From positions 1 through 35,887 of the forward strand of contig NZ_RHOE01000023.1 of assembly GCF_003946385.1 (NCBI RefSeq): a stretch of DNA of 35,887 nucleotides. Direction: 5' to 3'. A program made the position numbers and the translations under genes. Source of the DNA: Loigolactobacillus zhaoyuanensis. Its GTDB lineage: Bacteria > Bacillota > Bacilli > Lactobacillales > Lactobacillaceae. Below, one piece after another: positions 8,292 through 17,444 of the stretch. The notes under the pieces are model-generated. The model saw only the letters and a list, made by a program, of their open reading frames with translations, did no database searches and had not been told where the DNA came from. Numbering within the stretch: position 1 is the stretch's first letter; every line of letters starts with the position of its first letter.

Positions 8292-8903
8292 TTACACGAT
8301 CAAGCGCCGGCTTAAGTGTAGATAAGCGTAGAAGTGAAAAATAATCCCGCCAACCAGTAGTAGCGCGCCGAAACTAACCGAAAAGAAAGTAGCGACGATC
8401 GATAAAAAATAAATCACAATACTACGTAGCGGATCGTAAGTAATGGTAGCAAACGATTGCGCATTAACTCGCGTCGACTTCAACTCCGGATGCAGATTCA
8501 AGTAGCGATACAAAAGTAAAAAGGTCAGTGAAATAAACAAAGCAACGCCCGCATAACTCATAAAAGCCACTTGTAGATCAGCACGCTCATGATGCATTAA
8601 TGTATCCGACAACAGTGCCGTTGGGTAATTGATCAAGGTGATCGCAAATAACATCAGTAAATTCAACAAATTAACGTTACGATCGATTTTAGCAAACACG
8701 CTGAATAAATCATGATGGAATAACCACAAGATACCGATATACATAAACGACAAAATATATGCCGCTAATACCGGCCATTGCCGCAAGACTGCCGCTAACA
8801 AATGTCCAGAACTATACGGCGGTACTCTAAAATCCATCACTAGAATCGTAATTAGGATCGCAAAAACGCCGTCACTAAATGCCTGTAATCGACTAAGCTT
8901 CAT
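8292..8903 (-). CDS. TMEM175/DUF1211 family membrane channel protein
   Basis: 203 residues with about six helices. It begins MKLSRLQAFSDGVFAILITILVMDF, matching the family signature RxxxFSDGVFAIxITLLVLD at helix 1. Bacterial relatives are tetrameric potassium-selective channels, in which helix 1 lines the pore. AAGGAGGTG lies upstream of the ATG. Monocistronic between baeRF and ilvE. Confidence 0.88.
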   Translation of the reverse strand: MKLSRLQAFSDGVFAILITILVMDFRVPPYSSGHLLAAVLRQWPVLAAYILSFMYIGILWLFHHDLFSVFAKIDRNVNLLNLLMLFAITLINYPTALLSDTLMHHERADLQVAFMSYAGVALFISLTFLLLYRYLNLHPELKSTRVNAQSFATITYDPLRSIVIYFLSIVATFFSVSFGALLLVGGIIFHFYAYLHLSRRLIV

Positions 8904-8983
8904 TTAAAAGGCACCTCCTTCATCCGCCTATCATTATACCGCGCAATTGCTAAAAACCTGCTTCTGTGAACTTGCCGCCAAAT

Positions 8984-9022
8984 AAAAATGCCTGCACCAG
9001 GTTTGCCCTCGCACAAGCATTT
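8984..9022 (-). terminator. Terminator of ilvE
   Basis: On the minus strand AAATGCTTGTGC pairs with GGTGCAGGCATTT (with G-U pairs) around a 12-base loop, then a T-rich run. Confidence 0.75.
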
Positions 9023-9031
9023 AGTCATTGC

Positions 9032-10063
9032 TTAATCTTCAAGTTTTTGAATCCAACCAGCAGGTGCTTCAACATCACCAAATTGGATACCCGTTAAAGT
9101 ATCATAAAGTTCTTTAGTCACTGGGCCAACCTCAGTTTCAGAATAGAAGACGTGTTTGTTGCCTTCATGGGTGACACTGGCAATTGGTGAGATGACGGCA
9201 GCTGTCCCACAAGCGCCAGCTTCTTTAAAGCGGTCAAATTGATCAATATAAACGTCGCCTTGTTCAGTACCTAAGCCTAGGCGTTCTTTGGCCAAGTATA
9301 ACAGTGAGAATTTAGTGATCGATGGCAAAATTGAAGGTGACTTTGGTGTTACAAACACATCGTCTTTAGTGATGCCGAAGAAGTTAGCTGAACCAACTTC
9401 CTCAACTTTACGATGAGAAACTGGGTCCAAATAGATACAGTCACTGTAACCATTCTGATGGGCATACTGACCAGGGAATAAGCTAGCAGCGTAGTTACCG
9501 CCGACTTTGTTAGCACCAGTCCCTTTATGTGCTGCCCGATCATATTCGGAAGTAATAAAGGCCGTTGGTGTCAAGCCACCCTTGAAATAGTTACCTACTG
9601 GCATGGCGAAAATTGAGAAAATATATTCTTGGGCTGGATGGACACCAATGTTGCCACCGACACCAACCATATAAGGCCGCAGATATAATGTACCACCGTT
9701 ACCATATGGGGGGATAAAATCTTGATTAGCTTTGACCACTTGCTTAACTGCAGCAACAAATTTATCTTCCGGAAAAGCCGGCATCAAAAGACGTTCGCAA
9801 GATTTCGCCATCCGTTTCGCATTTTCATCTGGTCGGAATAAATTAATGCTACCATCCTTGGTCCGATAAGCTTTTAAGCCTTCAAAAGAGCCTTGACCAT
9901 AATGTAGAATCGTTGAACCTTCATTGATGTGGATATTAGCATCATCAGTTAAACCTTCATCTTGCCACTTGCCATCACGATAATACGCACGAAAACGGTA
10001 TGGCAGATCCATATAATTGAACCCTAAATTATCAAAATCAACTTCACTTGCTTTAACTGACAT
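9032..10063 (-). CDS. ilvE: Branched-chain amino acid aminotransferase
   Basis: 343 residues, class IV PLP aminotransferase, the Lactobacillales BcaT length. It performs the last step of Ile, Val and Leu synthesis and the first of their breakdown, exchanging the amino group with glutamate. PLP lysine is K186 in GTGANKVGGNY; downstream VEEVGSANFFGI and AGACGTAAVISPI bind the cofactor phosphate and carboxylate. GGGGGA precedes the ATG. It is divergent from ridA. The promoter (10121-10149) lies next to a CodY-box-like sequence. Confidence 0.96.
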   Translation of the reverse strand: MSVKASEVDFDNLGFNYMDLPYRFRAYYRDGKWQDEGLTDDANIHINEGSTILHYGQGSFEGLKAYRTKDGSINLFRPDENAKRMAKSCERLLMPAFPEDKFVAAVKQVVKANQDFIPPYGNGGTLYLRPYMVGVGGNIGVHPAQEYIFSIFAMPVGNYFKGGLTPTAFITSEYDRAAHKGTGANKVGGNYAASLFPGQYAHQNGYSDCIYLDPVSHRKVEEVGSANFFGITKDDVFVTPKSPSILPSITKFSLLYLAKERLGLGTEQGDVYIDQFDRFKEAGACGTAAVISPIASVTHEGNKHVFYSETEVGPVTKELYDTLTGIQFGDVEAPAGWIQKLED

Positions 10064-10120
10064 GCAGCTTCCCCCTTAAAATTATAAAACGATGATTTTT
10101 ATTATCTAATTTTAATATTA

Positions 10121-10149
10121 AGTGTAGTAATCTCACACTGATTTGTCAA
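10121..10149 (-). promoter_or_regulatory. Promoter of ilvE
   Basis: TTGACA (10144-10149), 17 bases, TACACT (10121-10126) on the minus strand. Confidence 0.75.
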
Positions 10150-10151
10150 CC

Positions 10152-10166
10152 ACCTTTCTGAAATTG
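10152..10166. promoter_or_regulatory. CodY-box-like site between ilvE and ridA promoters
   Basis: ACCTTTCTGAAATTG matches the CodY consensus AATTTTCWGAAAATT at 11 of 15 positions with an intact TTTCTGAAA core. It lies between the two divergent -35 boxes. CodY controls bcaT and ilv genes in Lactococcus (established). Whether this organism has CodY is unknown. Confidence 0.4.
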
Positions 10167-10170
10167 ATGG

Positions 10171-10198
10171 TTAACTTTAACTGTTTCCACAGTATAAT
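10171..10198 (+). promoter_or_regulatory. Promoter of ridA
   Basis: TTAACT (10171-10176), 16 bases, TATAAT (10193-10198). It gives a leader of about 110 bases. Confidence 0.7.
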
Positions 10199-10213
10199 TG
10201 CGTTTACTTTAAA

Positions 10214-10265
10214 CCTAATTTCACGTATGATTAGGCCAGAGAGTGTTTCGGCCAAGCCACTTGGC
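10214..10265 (+). other. Two hairpins in the ridA leader
   Basis: CCTAAT (10214-10219) pairs with ATTAGG (10230-10235), and GCCAAG (10251-10256) pairs with CTTGGC (10260-10265). No U-run follows. Possibly mRNA-stabilising or regulatory; no known riboswitch was recognised. Confidence 0.35.
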
Positions 10266-10314
10266 AACGCCACCAAATTCACTTTCAAAATCTATTTGTT
10301 GAGGTGAAGTTTTT

Positions 10315-10698
10315 ATGAAAAAAGTAATTGCAACTACAAAAGCACCAGCAGCATTAGGTCCTTATTCACAAGCCGTGCTTGTTGATAACACCCTATATGG
10401 CTCTGGCCAAGTCGGTATTGATCCAGCCACTAGCAAATTAGTTGGCGCCGATATTGAAGCCCAAGCTAAACAAGTGCTCGCAAATATTGGTCAAGTTTTA
10501 GCTGCGGCTGATATGACCTTCGCTGACATCATTAAAACGACGATTTTCCTTGATGATGTGACAACTTTCGCCAAAGTTAACGATTTATACGCTGCTGCTT
10601 TCGCTGATGCGGCAACGCTGCCCGCACGATCAACGGTGGAAGTCGCTAAGCTACCAGCTGGCGCATTAATCGAAATCGAATATATTGCCAGTAAATAA
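10315..10698 (+). CDS. ridA: RidA enamine/imine deaminase
   Basis: 127 residues, the standard RidA (YjgF/UK114) length. It hydrolyses 2-aminoacrylate and 2-aminocrotonate and their imines, the reactive intermediates released by PLP enzymes such as IlvA, to keto acids. Visible: N-terminal APAALGPYSQAV, the central block DMTFADIIKTTIFL, and the C-terminal LPARSTVEVAKLPAGALIEIE with the substrate-binding Arg and Glu. GAGGTGAAG precedes the ATG. Placement beside ilvE and near ilvA fits its role protecting IlvE and making 2-ketobutyrate. Confidence 0.95.
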   Translation: MKKVIATTKAPAALGPYSQAVLVDNTLYGSGQVGIDPATSKLVGADIEAQAKQVLANIGQVLAAADMTFADIIKTTIFLDDVTTFAKVNDLYAAAFADAATLPARSTVEVAKLPAGALIEIEYIASK

Positions 10699-10703
10699 AG
10701 CAT

Positions 10704-10738
10704 AAAACGCGCACCTGCAAATAGGTAGCGCGTTTTTT
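10704..10738 (+). terminator. Terminator of ridA
   Basis: AAAACGCGC-ACCT pairs with AGGT-(A)GCGCGTTTT, then T-run. It may also stop the ABC gene from the other side. Confidence 0.85.
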
Positions 10739-10816
10739 AGTCTCACTAACCTTAATTCTTACGCAAACATAAGTTCCCATTCGATTAAATTCATGTTATC
10801 TTATAGCTACAGATCT

Positions 10817-11599
10817 TTACCGCGGATAAACCGCTAATCGTTGTTCGCTTAGCGTTGCCGTTTGAATCGGCGCGGGATAAAAATCTGATAAAACAGCTTC
10901 CGTTAATAATTCCGTACGCCTTCCTTGGCGCACTACTTGACCATCGCGCAGTAGCAGCACATTCTGGAAGCACGGCAACAGTTCTTCAGTATAGTGCGAT
11001 ACAAACAACAACGCTGGGCTATCTGGTGCGGCCGCTAATTTGGCCACCCGTTGCAACAAGCGTTCACGGGCAAAAAGATCCAGTCCGTTACACGGTTCAT
11101 CCAAGATCAGCAATTGCGGACGGGCCATTAATGCCCGCGCGATCAGTACCGTTTGTCGCTCACCTTGTGACAAAACCTGATATCGCTGGCCGATCAATTC
11201 CGCACCACCCATTTGGCACAAAATTTGTTTAGCTTGCTCAATATCTGCCTGAGTATAAGCCTCATACACACCGATACTAGCAAACTTGCCAGACAAAACG
11301 ATTTTTTCGACTCGATCACCCACATGCAAGGCCTCTTGCAGGGCGGTGCTGACCCAACCGATTTTTCGCTGTAATTCTGGGATCGACGTGTGTCCGAAAA
11401 CCCCACCTAGCACTTCTAAGCGACCAGTTGTGGGCCATAAATCACCATGGATCATTTTCAACAGCGTGGTTTTTCCAGCGCCATTTAGTCCAAGAATAGC
11501 CCAGTTTTCTTTGGTATGGATCGTCCAATTAATATTATTTAGGATCGTTCGTTCGCCGCGCTCTAAGCTAACATTTTGAAAATCTAAAATTTTGGTCAT
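10817..11599 (-). CDS. Stand-alone ABC ATPase (YlmA/ModF-like)
   Basis: 260 residues, a single nucleotide-binding domain: Walker A GLNGAGKT, signature LSQGERQ, Walker B LLILDEP followed by a D-loop-like GLD, and His of the H-loop in FVSHYTEE. No membrane partner is encoded next to it. The family resembles B. subtilis YlmA, whose role is unknown. It starts 30 bases after ilvA with GGAGGTG before the ATG, so it is likely the last gene of the ilv operon, though no direct link to BCAA synthesis is known. Confidence 0.85.
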   Translation of the reverse strand: MTKILDFQNVSLERGERTILNNINWTIHTKENWAILGLNGAGKTTLLKMIHGDLWPTTGRLEVLGGVFGHTSIPELQRKIGWVSTALQEALHVGDRVEKIVLSGKFASIGVYEAYTQADIEQAKQILCQMGGAELIGQRYQVLSQGERQTVLIARALMARPQLLILDEPCNGLDLFARERLLQRVAKLAAAPDSPALLFVSHYTEELLPCFQNVLLLRDGQVVRQGRRTELLTEAVLSDFYPAPIQTATLSEQRLAVYPR

Positions 11600-11629
11600 A
11601 ACTCACCTCCACTACTACATGATCACGCC

Positions 11630-12907
11630 CTAAACCATCATGGTGTATAACATTTGATTCTCTTTCAAATTAATGTAGCGGGGATCAAATTTAGACAAGC
11701 GTTCTAGTAAGCCAGGTAACGTCGCCCTATCACCTAAGCGGACGCCAATTAACACTGGCCCTTCGCCGCGGTTAACTTTTTTAGTGTATTCAAACTTAGT
11801 AATATCATCATCTGGGCTCAGGATCTCGTTGACTACTTCGCGCAAAGCCCCAGGTCGCTGGGGAAAATTAACGATAAAATAATGTTGATAACCTTCAAAA
11901 ATTAAAGAACGTTCCTCAATTTCTTGCATCCGGTTAATATCATTGTTACCACCACTAACCACGCAGACAACAGTTTTACCGGCGATTTTTTCCTGCTGTG
12001 TGGCTAGTGCAGCTACACTTAGTGCGCCAGCAGGCTCCGCGATAATTGCTTCTTTGCCGTATAAATCTAAAATCGCGCTACACACTTGGCCTTCAGGAAC
12101 CGTGATCACGTCATCGACATATGCCTTCACATTGGCATATGTCAGCGGTCCGACTTTTTGCACCGCAGCGCCATCAACAAATTTATCGATCTCACTTAGT
12201 GCGATTGGGCCACCAGTTGCCAGTGCTGCTTGCATTGACGCTGCGCCGGCTGGTTCTACGCCAACGACTTTAGTTGCAGGATTGGTGCCCTTAACGTAAG
12301 CGGCCACACCACTGATCAGGCCGCCACCACCAATTGCTGCAAACAGGTAATCAATGTCGATCCCAGCTTTATCTGCATCAGCCAACGTTTCTAACGCTAA
12401 CGTTCCTTGGCCAGCCATGGTGCGTTTATCGTTAAATGGCGCGATAAAAGTTTGCTGGTGCTGCTGGCAGAATTCTTCTGCTGCCGCTGCTGCCGCGTCA
12501 AACGTATCCCCGACCAGCTTGATCGTGACATCATCCCCACCGAAAAATTCTACCTGCCCGACCTTTTGTTTCGGCGTAGTCACTGGCATAAAGATCGTTG
12601 CGGGTACCTGCATTTGATGACAGGTCCACGCCACCCCCTGTGCATGATTACCGGCACTGGCGCAGACCACCCCGCGTTGGCGCTGTTCTGCTGGTGTATC
12701 AGCAATTGCGTAGTAAGCACCCCGAATTTTAAAGGAACGGACACTTTGTAAGTCTTCTCGTTTTAAGTAAACTTGACAGTGGTACTTTTGCGATAAATAA
12801 ACATCATATTGTAACGGCGTATGGCGAATAATCGGCCGTAACACCTCATAAGCTTTATCGACGTCAGTTTTAGTGAGTAATGCAGATTCTTGTTGTACGG
12901 CGACCAT
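11630..12907 (-). CDS. ilvA: Threonine deaminase (biosynthetic)
   Basis: 425 residues. Converts threonine to 2-ketobutyrate and ammonia, the entry to isoleucine. PLP lysine K60 in SFKIRGA, ASAGNHAQGVA substrate loop, and GGGGLISG phosphate loop. A single C-terminal ACT-like regulatory region (about residues 335-425, from FEGYQHYFIVNFPQRPGALRE) follows, as in the short lactococcal form rather than the two-domain E. coli form. AAGGATGTGA precedes the ATG. It is separated from ilvC by a terminator-like hairpin (12990-13027), so its expression relies on readthrough or a weak promoter that I could not place. Confidence 0.95.
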   Translation of the reverse strand: MVAVQQESALLTKTDVDKAYEVLRPIIRHTPLQYDVYLSQKYHCQVYLKREDLQSVRSFKIRGAYYAIADTPAEQRQRGVVCASAGNHAQGVAWTCHQMQVPATIFMPVTTPKQKVGQVEFFGGDDVTIKLVGDTFDAAAAAAEEFCQQHQQTFIAPFNDKRTMAGQGTLALETLADADKAGIDIDYLFAAIGGGGLISGVAAYVKGTNPATKVVGVEPAGAASMQAALATGGPIALSEIDKFVDGAAVQKVGPLTYANVKAYVDDVITVPEGQVCSAILDLYGKEAIIAEPAGALSVAALATQQEKIAGKTVVCVVSGGNNDINRMQEIEERSLIFEGYQHYFIVNFPQRPGALREVVNEILSPDDDITKFEYTKKVNRGEGPVLIGVRLGDRATLPGLLERLSKFDPRYINLKENQMLYTMMV

Positions 12908-12989
12908 CTAGTCACATCCTTTCAATTTACTGTAATCGTTCATATGTGTTATTGATGAAAACTCGCCGTGATCAGACCGACGTATGTAA

Positions 12990-13027
12990 AGAAAAAGAGT
13001 CAGGGACCAAGTATCCTTGACTCACTT
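12990..13027 (-). terminator. Terminator between ilvC and ilvA
   Basis: On the minus strand GAGTCA-(A)GG pairs with CC(C)-TGACTC, then TTTTT. Its position inside the operon suggests partial termination that lowers ilvA and ABC expression relative to ilvBNC. Confidence 0.7.
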
Positions 13028-13065
13028 TTCTACGATCAGTTCAAACTGTTATAGCCATTAATGCG

Positions 13066-14163
<1,098 letters not shown>

Positions 14164-14164
14164 C

Positions 14165-14193
14165 TATATAATAGGTTGAAATTAAAATTGTAA
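14165..14193 (-). promoter_or_regulatory. Possible internal promoter of ilvC
   Basis: TTACAA (14188-14193), 17 bases, TATATA (14165-14170) on the minus strand. Confidence 0.4.
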
Positions 14194-14272
14194 CCTACAA
14201 TTAGTGGTACGGCTGGTGCTCAGACTTTTTTGAGATAGTGTGTGCTTGACACTGGATAGCGGAAACGTGCTC

Positions 14273-14372
14273 CGGAAAGCAACTTCCTCCATATAACTAC
14301 GCTTGGCGAACGCGCCACTCCGTGTCACTTATCGTCAAGCTAGGTTATATTCCAGAAGTTGGGCGCTTTCCG
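14273..14372. repeat. Giant hairpin in the ilvN-ilvC spacer (repeat copy A)
   Basis: Four paired blocks stack across 100 bases: CGGAAAGC with GCTTTCCG, AACTTC with GAAGTT, ATATAAC with GTTATAT, and GCTTG with CAAGC, separated by symmetrical 4x4, 4x4 and 3x3 internal loops. The apical part (about 14304-14337) contains GGCGAACGCGCCACT, shared with two other sites in the window. An outer layer may extend pairing to about 14234-14390. Confidence 0.75.
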
Positions 14373-14381
14373 TCGCACTCT

Positions 14382-14864
14382 CTATCCTTCTGCTCTGGTA
14401 AAGCCTGCAACCCCGGTTCTTACTACTTTGGTAACTCCGTACGGTTGAACCACGCGGAGTAATGCGTTAACTTTCTCACGTGATCCAGTAATTTGTATCA
14501 TCAATGAATCAAGCGCGACATCGACGACATCAGCGCGAAATGGTTGTACCATTGCGAACAACTCCGCCCGTTTGTTCGTTGCGGCATTGACGCGGATCAA
14601 CGCCAATTCACGTTCGATATGTGGTTGTTCTGTAATATCATCGATCTCCAATACATCGATCTGCTTATTTAATTGTGCAACCAACTGCTTGGCCGCTGCT
14701 AAATCATTTAGATAAATGACTGCCGTTACCCGTGATGCACTTTTATCGCCAATCGGACTGATCGAAATACTGTCAATATTAACTTGCCGCCGAGTCAGCG
14801 TTCCGGTGAAACGATTCAGTACACCTGGATCATTACTTAATAAACAAGTGAGCACTCGTCGCAT
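14382..14864 (-). CDS. ilvN: Acetolactate synthase small (regulatory) subunit
   Basis: 160 residues. Binds valine and activates the large subunit. N-terminal ACT domain (about 2-75: RRVLTCLLSNDPGVLNRFTGTLTRR pattern, with the N-[ILV]-DSIS effector motif as NIDSISI) and a C-terminal domain ending YGVTKVVRTG. The start ATG follows the ilvB stop codon directly (TAG-ATG), so translation is probably coupled. Confidence 0.95.
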   Translation of the reverse strand: MRRVLTCLLSNDPGVLNRFTGTLTRRQVNIDSISISPIGDKSASRVTAVIYLNDLAAAKQLVAQLNKQIDVLEIDDITEQPHIERELALIRVNAATNKRAELFAMVQPFRADVVDVALDSLMIQITGSREKVNALLRVVQPYGVTKVVRTGVAGFTRAEG

Positions 14865-16565
14865 CTAATCACTCTCCATCATCTCATTATTCGCGTGGCC
14901 CGGCGCAATCATTGGCATCACTGGTTCTAACGCTGGAATAGCAACTTCGATCAGTGCCGCATGTGTTGTTGCAAAAGCAGCTGTTAGATCAGTTGCTACT
15001 GTTTGCGGATCAGTCAGATGATATGCCTTTAGTCCGTAGGCATCAGCTAATTTCATAAAATCAGGCTGATGTTCAAACATCGTTGCCGAACGCCGCTGAT
15101 CATAGAACAGGTCCTGCCATTGGCGAACCATGCCTAAAGTATGGTTATTTAATAGGATGATTTTAATGTTCAAATCATAAGTGGCGATCACTTCTAGTTC
15201 CTCGCTAGTCATTTGAATGCCACCGTCACCGACGAACAATACCACTGGCTTATCCGGTGCAGCTAGCTTAACCCCGATCGCTGCCGGTAGGCCAAAACCC
15301 ATTGTGCCCAGGCCGCCGCTAGTGATCAGTTGATGTTGGTGCTTAAATGGATAATACTGTGCCGCCCACATTTGATGCTGACCGACATCAGTGACGACGT
15401 AAGCATCGCCATGAGTTAACTCGCCCACTAATTGGACGACCTGCTGTGGCTTGATTTCCGTTGCACTCTTTTGATAGTGCATTGGATGTTGCGTTTGCCA
15501 CTGTTGTAGTTGTTGCTGCCAGGCCGCAACGTCTGGCCGAGCTGCTGAACTACGCAACATTAACTTCAAAACCGCTTTGGCATCGCCGACTAGTTGGTAG
15601 GTAGCTGGGATGACTTTGTCCATCTCCGCAGCATCAATGTCAATATGCGCGATCGTGGCGTGGGGCGCAAATTTTTGTGGTGCCGTAGCTAAGCGATCAT
15701 CGAAGCGTGAACCAATGTTGATCAGTAGATCGCATTCCGTTAATGCCATGTTCGCTGCATACGTGCCGTGCATACCGCCCATGCCCAAAAATAATGGTGC
15801 ATCAGTTGCCATGATCCCAAGCCCTAACAATGTTGCCACAACTGGCACTTGGTAACGCTGCGCGAAACGTTGGACTTCCGTTTGTGCTGCGGCGGCGTGA
15901 ACGCCATTGCCGACTAATAATACTGGCTTATGGGCCTGGCTCAAAGCTTGCATTAGCTGCGCGACACTTTTTTTATCAATTGTTGGTGTCGGTTGATATT
16001 GCGGCAAATTAACTTGTGCTGGAAACGGTGCATTAGTTGTTTGATTAGCGATATCCTTGGGCAGATCGATCAACACCGGCCCTTTTCGACCAGTTGTTGC
16101 AACGTAGAAAGCTTCATTAACGATGCGCGGCAGTTCACGAACATCATGAACTTGATAATTATTTTTAGTGATCGACGCCGTCATGCTTAAAATATCGGCT
16201 TCTTGAAATGCGTCACTCCCAATGGCCTGGGTGCCAACTTGACCGGTAAAAATAATCAGCGGCGTTGAATCCATCATTGCATCAGCAATTCCGGTAATTG
16301 CGTTGGTTGCACCGGGACCACTAGTAACAAAGATGACGCCGGGGCGGCCAGTTGCTTTGGCATAGCCTTCAGCGGCGTGGGCAGCCGCTTGCTCATGTCG
16401 AACGAGAATGTGCCGAAATTGTTGCCGATAAACGGCATCATACAGCGGGAGGACCGCGCCACCCGGATAACCGAAGATCATTTCGACATTTTGTGCAGTT
16501 AATGTATCAAGCAATAATTCAGCGCCATTACGTACTGGCATGGTTTGTTCTTCTGGTGCTTGCAT
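14865..16565 (-). CDS. ilvB: Acetolactate synthase large subunit (AHAS)
   Basis: 566 residues. Condenses pyruvate with pyruvate or 2-ketobutyrate using thiamine diphosphate. The catalytic Glu lies in LVRHEQAAAHAAEGYA, after GYPGGAVLPLYD; the ThDP motif GDGGIQMT...ILLNN is near residues 445-475. It is the FAD-type anabolic AHAS with a dedicated small subunit, not catabolic AlsS. GGAGGTG precedes the ATG. It lies about 130 bases downstream of the terminator of the Ile T-box and is the first gene of ilvBNC(A). Confidence 0.97.
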   Translation of the reverse strand: MQAPEEQTMPVRNGAELLLDTLTAQNVEMIFGYPGGAVLPLYDAVYRQQFRHILVRHEQAAAHAAEGYAKATGRPGVIFVTSGPGATNAITGIADAMMDSTPLIIFTGQVGTQAIGSDAFQEADILSMTASITKNNYQVHDVRELPRIVNEAFYVATTGRKGPVLIDLPKDIANQTTNAPFPAQVNLPQYQPTPTIDKKSVAQLMQALSQAHKPVLLVGNGVHAAAAQTEVQRFAQRYQVPVVATLLGLGIMATDAPLFLGMGGMHGTYAANMALTECDLLINIGSRFDDRLATAPQKFAPHATIAHIDIDAAEMDKVIPATYQLVGDAKAVLKLMLRSSAARPDVAAWQQQLQQWQTQHPMHYQKSATEIKPQQVVQLVGELTHGDAYVVTDVGQHQMWAAQYYPFKHQHQLITSGGLGTMGFGLPAAIGVKLAAPDKPVVLFVGDGGIQMTSEELEVIATYDLNIKIILLNNHTLGMVRQWQDLFYDQRRSATMFEHQPDFMKLADAYGLKAYHLTDPQTVATDLTAAFATTHAALIEVAIPALEPVMPMIAPGHANNEMMESD

Positions 16566-16693
16566 CTGCTCACCTCCGCCTTTGATTAAAAAACAATTAG
16601 AATTAATGTAACTTAATTTACTCTATTTTTTAAGAATGTCAACACCTTTTTTAATTTCTTTAAATTATCGTTGCCAACGTTCTGCCTAAAAAA

Positions 16694-16999
16694 CAAAAAA
16701 ACGCCCCTCGAGATAAAATTACTATCTTGAAGGACGTTGTTATAAACGTGGTACCACCTTTTATTCGCGGCTACATTGCTGTAACCACCTCTTCACGTGC
16801 AGGCAAATTTGCCGATACGCTAGCCAGATAATGGTGGCAGCCAGTGAATTCTACTAAAATTTCGATTCATTGCTCAGAGCTGATTTTCTTCAACGCTACT
16901 GGTACCGCCTCTCACCAAACGCGGTTCGCTTACCCAAGTTACGAAAAATACTTTTGCTCGTCAACACATTATTAATTTAAATGTAATCAAATTTCTATA
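16694..16999 (-). promoter_or_regulatory. T-box leader, Ile specifier (AUC), for ilvB
   Basis: Minus-strand leader of about 300 bases. T-box core AAAGGTGGTACCACG at 16747-16761; its TGGT bulge suits a tRNA with A73. Terminator stem at 16694-16737, AACGTCC...GGGGCGTT then T7. Stem I shows the AGTA S-turn near 16950 and, on the 3' side, the loop GAA-A-ATC-A followed by GCTC, which pairs with GAGC. ATC at the specifier position means isoleucine. The equivalent loop of the upstream T-box has the same layout with a different codon. Uncharged tRNA-Ile should stabilise the antiterminator and open ilvBNC transcription. Confidence 0.88.
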
Positions 17000-17005
17000 T
17001 CGCTC

Positions 17006-17035
17006 ATAATACACTTAGTCTCAGTTCATTGTCAA
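17006..17035 (-). promoter_or_regulatory. Promoter of the Ile T-box
   Basis: TTGACA (17030-17035), 18 bases, TATTAT (17006-17011), starting transcription near 16999. It abuts the stop codon of the zinc-ribbon gene. Confidence 0.75.
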
Positions 17036-17042
17036 CACTTTT

Positions 17043-17255
17043 TTAAAAATAACGATCAAAATCTTTTTTAAATCCACAGGTACTACAATATTTTGCATTT
17101 GGTGTTTGGGCGCCGCAATTCACACAGAAACTGGTACTGCAGCTATTATGTCCTTGTTCTTCAAAGAGATGCCGACCGCAGCAAGTACAGAAATTACCGC
17201 TAGGGACAGTGTGATTGCAGTTCGTACAGACGATCATTTCATAAGTTGTTTCCAT
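17043..17255 (-). CDS. Small double zinc-ribbon protein between two T-boxes
   Basis: 70 residues, with two CxxC...CxxC ribbons: VCTNCNHTVPSGNFCTCCG (Cys 9, 12, 22, 25) and FCVNCGAQTPNAKYCSTCG (Cys 44, 47, 57, 60), joined by an acidic/His-containing linker and ending FKKDFDRYF. Related zinc-ribbon modules occur in larger proteins of many kinds; alone they often mediate protein or nucleic-acid contacts. Ribosome site GAGGGG precedes the ATG by about ten bases. It follows the Val T-box terminator by about 190 bases and is followed directly by the Ile T-box promoter, with no terminator between. It is therefore likely induced by valine starvation. I know of no function. Confidence 0.85.
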   Translation of the reverse strand: METTYEMIVCTNCNHTVPSGNFCTCCGRHLFEEQGHNSCSTSFCVNCGAQTPNAKYCSTCGFKKDFDRYF

Positions 17256-17379
17256 AATGGTATTCCCCTCTCTAAATTAAGCTTGATCAGATTAAGTTCA
17301 GACGCCGCCTTCAAGATTCAGTTGTCAAAGAACAATCTAATCTAAAGGTCGTTGCGGGAACGTGGTCCTAGCTGTCAGC

Positions 17380-17411
17380 GGCGAACGCACACTGCGGTCG
17401 CTGATCGCTCA
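17380..17411. repeat. Dispersed repeat copy B, hairpin
   Basis: GGCGAACGCACACTGCGGTC then GCTGATCGCTC closely matches the apex of the ilvN-ilvC hairpin (GGCGAACGCGCCACTCCGTG then TCACTTATCGTC). TCAGCG and CGCTGA around it pair as a stem. It lies in the leader between the Val T-box terminator and the zinc-ribbon gene. Confidence 0.6.
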
Positions 17412-17444
17412 GTTAGTTATAAACGTCTTTTTGGCATACGCCAC

